The notes under the pieces are model-generated. The model had not been told where the DNA came from and searched no databases. It saw nothing but the letters and a program-made list of their open reading frames with translations. A DNA stretch of 34,735 nucleotides from Pseudomonadota bacterium (GTDB lineage: Bacteria; Myxococcota_A; UBA9160; SZUA-336): NCBI GenBank assembly GCA_021295775.1, contig JAGWBS010000015.1, positions 4,790-39,524 on the forward strand, written 5' to 3'. This document shows, piece by piece, positions 31,667-34,735 of the stretch. The translations under genes and the position numbers were made by a program. Every line of letters begins with the position of its first letter. The stretch's first letter is position 1.

Positions 31667-33504
31667 GCGCGCACGCGCCCGAAGCGCTGTGCGAGGTCGA
31701 CGGCTGCCGCAGCGTGCCCGCCCTGTTCCGCCGCCGCGTGGCCGACCTGGGCGAAAAGGTCGCGCTGCGCGAAAAGGACTTCGGGATCTGGAACGAGTAC
31801 AGCTGGGCCGACTACGGTCAACGGGCGCGCTGGGCGGGCCTGGGCCTGAAGGCGCTCGGCATGGAGCGCGGCGACGTCTGCTCCATCGCCTCCGAGGTCA
31901 ACAAGGAGTGGCTGTTCGCCGACCTGGGCGTGATCTGCGCGGGCGGGGTCACCAACGGCGTCTACCCGACGGACGCGCCGGAGCAGGTCGAGTACCTGGT
32001 CAACGACAGCGGCACGCGCTTCTACTTCGCCGAGGACGAGGAGCAGCTCGACAAGCTGCTGGCGGTCCGCGAGCGCACGCCGACGCTCGAGAAGATCGTG
32101 ATCTTCGACATGAAGGGCCTGCGGCACCTCGACGACCCGATGTGTCTCTCGTTCGACGATCTTCTGGAGCGGGGCCGGAAGTACGCCGCGGAGCATCCCG
32201 GCGCCTGGGACGAGGAGATCGACCGGGCGCAGCCCGGCGACCTGATGGTGCTGACCTACACCTCCGGCACCACCGGACCGCCGAAGGGATCGATGATCAC
32301 GCAGTCCAACATGCTGTTCATGATGAACGTCCTGCAGCGCTGCTACGGGGTGTTCGAGAGCGACGAGCAGCTCGGCTTCCTGCCCCTGGCGCACGTCGCC
32401 GGCCGCATGTTCTACACCTTCCTGGCGCTGGAGTCGGGCTCGGTGGTCAACCTGACGGAGAGCCCGGAGACGATGGAACAGGATCTTCGGGAAGTGGCGC
32501 CGAGCGTCCACTTCGCGGTGCCCCGGGTATGGGAGAAGCAGCACTCCAGCGTCCAGATCAAGCTGAAGGAGGCCACGGCCCTGGGGCGTTGGGCCTATTC
32601 CGTCGCGATCCGCGTCGGAGAGCGCCGCGCGGAGTTTCTCAAGGCGCGCGCGCACGTGCCCGGGTGGCTGGAGGCGGCGTTCGCGGCCGCCGACCGTCTG
32701 GTGCTCCGGAACATCCGCCGGGGGCTCGGGATCGACTCCTGCCGCTGGCTCTCCACCGCCGCCGCGCCCATCGCCCCGGAACTGATCGACTGGTACTGGG
32801 CGCTCGGCAAGCCGATGTACGAGGTCTACGGGCAGACGGAGTGCTCCGGCATCGCCACGGCGAACCTCGCCGACGACTTCCGGATCGGCAGCGTGGGCAA
32901 GGCGACGCCGGGCGCCGAGGTGCGGCTATCCGATCAGGACGAAATCCTGATCCGCAGCCCGGGCGTGATCCAGGGCTACTGGAACAAGCCGGAGAAGACC
33001 GCCGAAACCATCCGCGGGGACTGGCTCCACACCGGCGACGTGGGACGCATCGACGCGGAGGGCTTCGTCTACGTGGTCGACCGGATGAAGGACATCATCA
33101 TCACCGCCGGCGGCAAGAACATCACGCCCAGCGAGATCGAGAACCAACTCAAGTTCTCCGCCTACATCACCGACGCCGTGGTGGTGGGAGATCGCCGGCC
33201 CTATCTCACCTGTCTGGTCATGATCGACGCCGAGAACGTCACCCAGTTCGCCCAGGACAACGGCGTCCCCTTCACCAACTACACCAGTCTGTGCCACACG
33301 CGCGAAGTGCAGGACCTGATCGCGAGCGAGATCGAGAGCGTGAACGCCAAGTTCGCGCGCGTCGAGACGATCAAGAAGTTCCGCCTGATCGATCAGCTGC
33401 TGGACCCGGAGGACGAGGAACTCACGCCGACGCAGAAGCTGAAGCGCAAGGTGGTGAACGAGAAATACGCCGATCTGATCGATAGCATGTACCGCGGCGG
33501 CTGA
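31663..33504 (+). CDS. Long-chain acyl-CoA synthetase / AMP-dependent CoA ligase
   Basis: 613 residues starting at GTG 31663, four bases inside the livF end. The AMP-binding motif TYTSGTTGPPKGS lies at 198-210, YGQTECSG follows near 386, GDWLHTGDVG is the ATP-hinge motif, and TPTQKLKRK near the C-terminus holds the catalytic Lys. The enzyme activates a carboxylic acid with ATP and CoA. It resembles long-chain acyl-CoA synthetases of the FAA1/FadD15 type. Being co-translated with the transporter, it probably traps the imported acid as its CoA thioester, a vectorial arrangement. Substrate range is unknown; aromatic, alicyclic or fatty acids are possible. Confidence 0.94.
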   Translation: MSAHAPEALCEVDGCRSVPALFRRRVADLGEKVALREKDFGIWNEYSWADYGQRARWAGLGLKALGMERGDVCSIASEVNKEWLFADLGVICAGGVTNGVYPTDAPEQVEYLVNDSGTRFYFAEDEEQLDKLLAVRERTPTLEKIVIFDMKGLRHLDDPMCLSFDDLLERGRKYAAEHPGAWDEEIDRAQPGDLMVLTYTSGTTGPPKGSMITQSNMLFMMNVLQRCYGVFESDEQLGFLPLAHVAGRMFYTFLALESGSVVNLTESPETMEQDLREVAPSVHFAVPRVWEKQHSSVQIKLKEATALGRWAYSVAIRVGERRAEFLKARAHVPGWLEAAFAAADRLVLRNIRRGLGIDSCRWLSTAAAPIAPELIDWYWALGKPMYEVYGQTECSGIATANLADDFRIGSVGKATPGAEVRLSDQDEILIRSPGVIQGYWNKPEKTAETIRGDWLHTGDVGRIDAEGFVYVVDRMKDIIITAGGKNITPSEIENQLKFSAYITDAVVVGDRRPYLTCLVMIDAENVTQFAQDNGVPFTNYTSLCHTREVQDLIASEIESVNAKFARVETIKKFRLIDQLLDPEDEELTPTQKLKRKVVNEKYADLIDSMYRGG

Positions 33505-33533
33505 GTCGATTTCCGCGAGGGAAAGGAAGCGGC

Positions 33534-34735
33534 ATGAGAAAACTGCTGGGCCTGGCGCTCGCGCTGACGCTCGCAGGCTGCGGCCCGGCGGAGGACGCCG
33601 CGAGTCCTCCCGACGGCGCCCCCGCGGCCCCCGGGCCGCAATCGGCGGAAGCGGTGGACGGCGTGAGCGACACCGAGGTGGTCTTCGGTACGCACACCGA
33701 CCTCTCCGGACCGATCGCCATCTGGGGCGTCGGTGTCGTCAACGGCGCGCGCATGCGCTTCGACGAGGTCAACCAGGCCGGCGGCGTCCACGGGCGCCGG
33801 ATCCGCTTCATCGTCGAGGACACCCAGTATCAGGTGCCGCGGGCGGTCTCCGCGGCCAACAAGCTGATAAACCGCGACCGGATCTTCGCCATGCTGGTGG
33901 CCGTCGGCACGCCGACGAACAACGCCGTGATGCGGCAACTGGTCCGCGCCGGCGTGCCGAACCTGTTTCCGGTCACCGGCGCCCGCTCCATGGTCGAGCC
34001 TTTCGAAAAGCTGATGTTCACCCAGCGCGGCATCTACTACGACGAGATCCGGGCCGCGGTGAAGTACTACGTCGAGAGCGGCAGCAGGACGGCGCCCTGC
34101 GTGGTCTACCAGAACACCGACTACGGGGTCGAGATTCTGGAGGGCGCGGTGGACCAGGCCGAGGCGATGGGCATAGAGATCGTCGAGACGACGGCCCACA
34201 AGCCCACCGACACCGAGTTCACCGCCTCGATCATTCGGCTCAAGAACGCCGGCTGCGACCTGGTGCTGATGGGCACCGTGCACACCGACACCATTCTGAT
34301 CCTGGAGGCGGCGCGGAAGCTCGGCTGGGAGGACGTGCTCTGGGTCGGCAACAACGCCGCCTACGGGCAGGTGATCGCCGACCAGGAGAGCGGCTCTGGC
34401 GAGGGCTACCAGGCCTTCGTCCACATCGCGCAGATCTACGCGGACGACCCGGATCTGGCTCCCGCCGCCCGCGATTGGCTCCGGCGCTTCCAGGCCCGCT
34501 ACGGCTACGATCCCGGCCTGTTCGAAATGGAGGGCTACCGCGGCGCCGACCTGGTGCTGACGGCGCTGGAGGCGGTCGGCCGCGACCTGACGCGCGAGAA
34601 GCTGATCGCGGCGATCGAGGGGATTTCGGACTACACCGGCATCTTCGGCTACGACGTCTCGTTCGGGCCGGACGACCACAAGGGGGTCTCGGAGTCGGCG
34701 CTCTCGGTCATTCGGGATGGGCGCTGGGTGACTCT
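33534..34735 (+). CDS. livK: LivK-type periplasmic substrate-binding lipoprotein, 3'-truncated by the window edge
   Basis: Open from the ATG at 33534 through the window end (400 codons, no stop), so the C-terminus is missing. It begins with a lipoprotein signal: MRKLL, a Leu/Ala core and the lipobox L13-A-G-C16. A Pro/Ala-rich linker (about residues 17-42) tethers the domain, which starts at EVVFGTHTDLSGPIAIWG. That segment, NEVNQ-like DEVNQAGGVHGRRI and LVAVGTPTNNAV, are the type I periplasmic binding fold of HAAT receptors. Relatives bind branched-chain amino acids, amides or aromatic acids. AAGGAA at 33522-33527 is the ribosome site. It closes the livHMGF-ligase cluster and is its likely receptor. 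Confidence 0.9.
   Translation, partial: MRKLLGLALALTLAGCGPAEDAASPPDGAPAAPGPQSAEAVDGVSDTEVVFGTHTDLSGPIAIWGVGVVNGARMRFDEVNQAGGVHGRRIRFIVEDTQYQVPRAVSAANKLINRDRIFAMLVAVGTPTNNAVMRQLVRAGVPNLFPVTGARSMVEPFEKLMFTQRGIYYDEIRAAVKYYVESGSRTAPCVVYQNTDYGVEILEGAVDQAEAMGIEIVETTAHKPTDTEFTASIIRLKNAGCDLVLMGTVHTDTILILEAARKLGWEDVLWVGNNAAYGQVIADQESGSGEGYQAFVHIAQIYADDPDLAPAARDWLRRFQARYGYDPGLFEMEGYRGADLVLTALEAVGRDLTREKLIAAIEGISDYTGIFGYDVSFGPDDHKGVSESALSVIRDGRWVT

Noticed and set aside
1..34735. CRISPR arrays, tRNA or rRNA genes, insertion sequences, attachment sites
   Set aside because: No repeated spacer pattern, no transposase or integrase motif, and no RNA-gene signature was seen; the gaps are too short to hold most of these.

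Overview
The window is a GC-rich (well over 60% by eye), densely coded stretch of a Gram-negative, free-living heterotroph. The Gram-negative call rests on an outer-membrane beta-barrel with a C-terminal Phe, TRAP and ABC binding proteins, a Tat-type signal and a lipoprotein. The gene mix (several SDRs, three amidohydrolase-2 proteins, a class III CoA-transferase, ThDP lyases, an LLM flavin/F420 oxidoreductase, P450, BVMO) suits an environmental Pseudomonadota or a related phylum such as Binatota. No rRNA, tRNA, CRISPR, transposase or integrase was seen, and no gap reaches 300 bases, so this looks like chromosomal catabolic territory rather than a mobile island.

Layout. 1-1564 (+): end of an amidohydrolase, then an alpha/beta hydrolase. 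1630-4580 (-): a TRAP transporter (dctP-dctQ-dctM) of the 2-oxoacid/chloroaromatic class. 4632-10665 (-): a close-packed run, in transcription order a 2-hydroxyacyl-CoA lyase-like ThDP enzyme, a paralogue of it, a class III CoA-transferase and an amidohydrolase. 10767-16417 (+): SDR, outer-membrane barrel, metallo-beta-lactamase-fold protein, pyruvate decarboxylase-like ThDP enzyme, amidohydrolase. 16466-17233 (-): SDR. 17346-22039 (+): an SDR without the usual catalytic residues, a Na+/alanine-type symporter with a large hydrophilic insert, a DUF1214-like protein, a further SDR. 22072-24058 (-): an LLM oxidoreductase and a Tat-signal tandem VOC protein. 24167-28107 (+): cytochrome P450, Baeyer-Villiger-type monooxygenase, PPK2. 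28175-34735 (+): livH-livM-livG-livF, an acyl-CoA synthetase and a livK-type lipoprotein cut by the window end; the four junctions from livH to the synthetase overlap.

Reading of the whole. Two themes stand out. The left half holds three ThDP-dependent C-C bond enzymes, a CoA-transferase and a TRAP system whose relatives carry 2-oxo or hydroxy acids. This fits import of a short hydroxy/oxo acid, CoA activation, and cleavage to formyl-CoA plus an aldehyde. The right half couples uptake (HAAT-type ABC transporter), CoA activation and oxygenation (P450, BVMO), which fits degradation of a hydrophobic or cyclic carboxylic acid or ketone. Both are inferences from family membership and neighbourhood; substrates cannot be read from sequence.

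Many transcription-unit heads carry a TAnnnT hexamer, often as TGnTAGnnT, about 20-40 bases before the start codon. This is the main regulatory pattern I could find.
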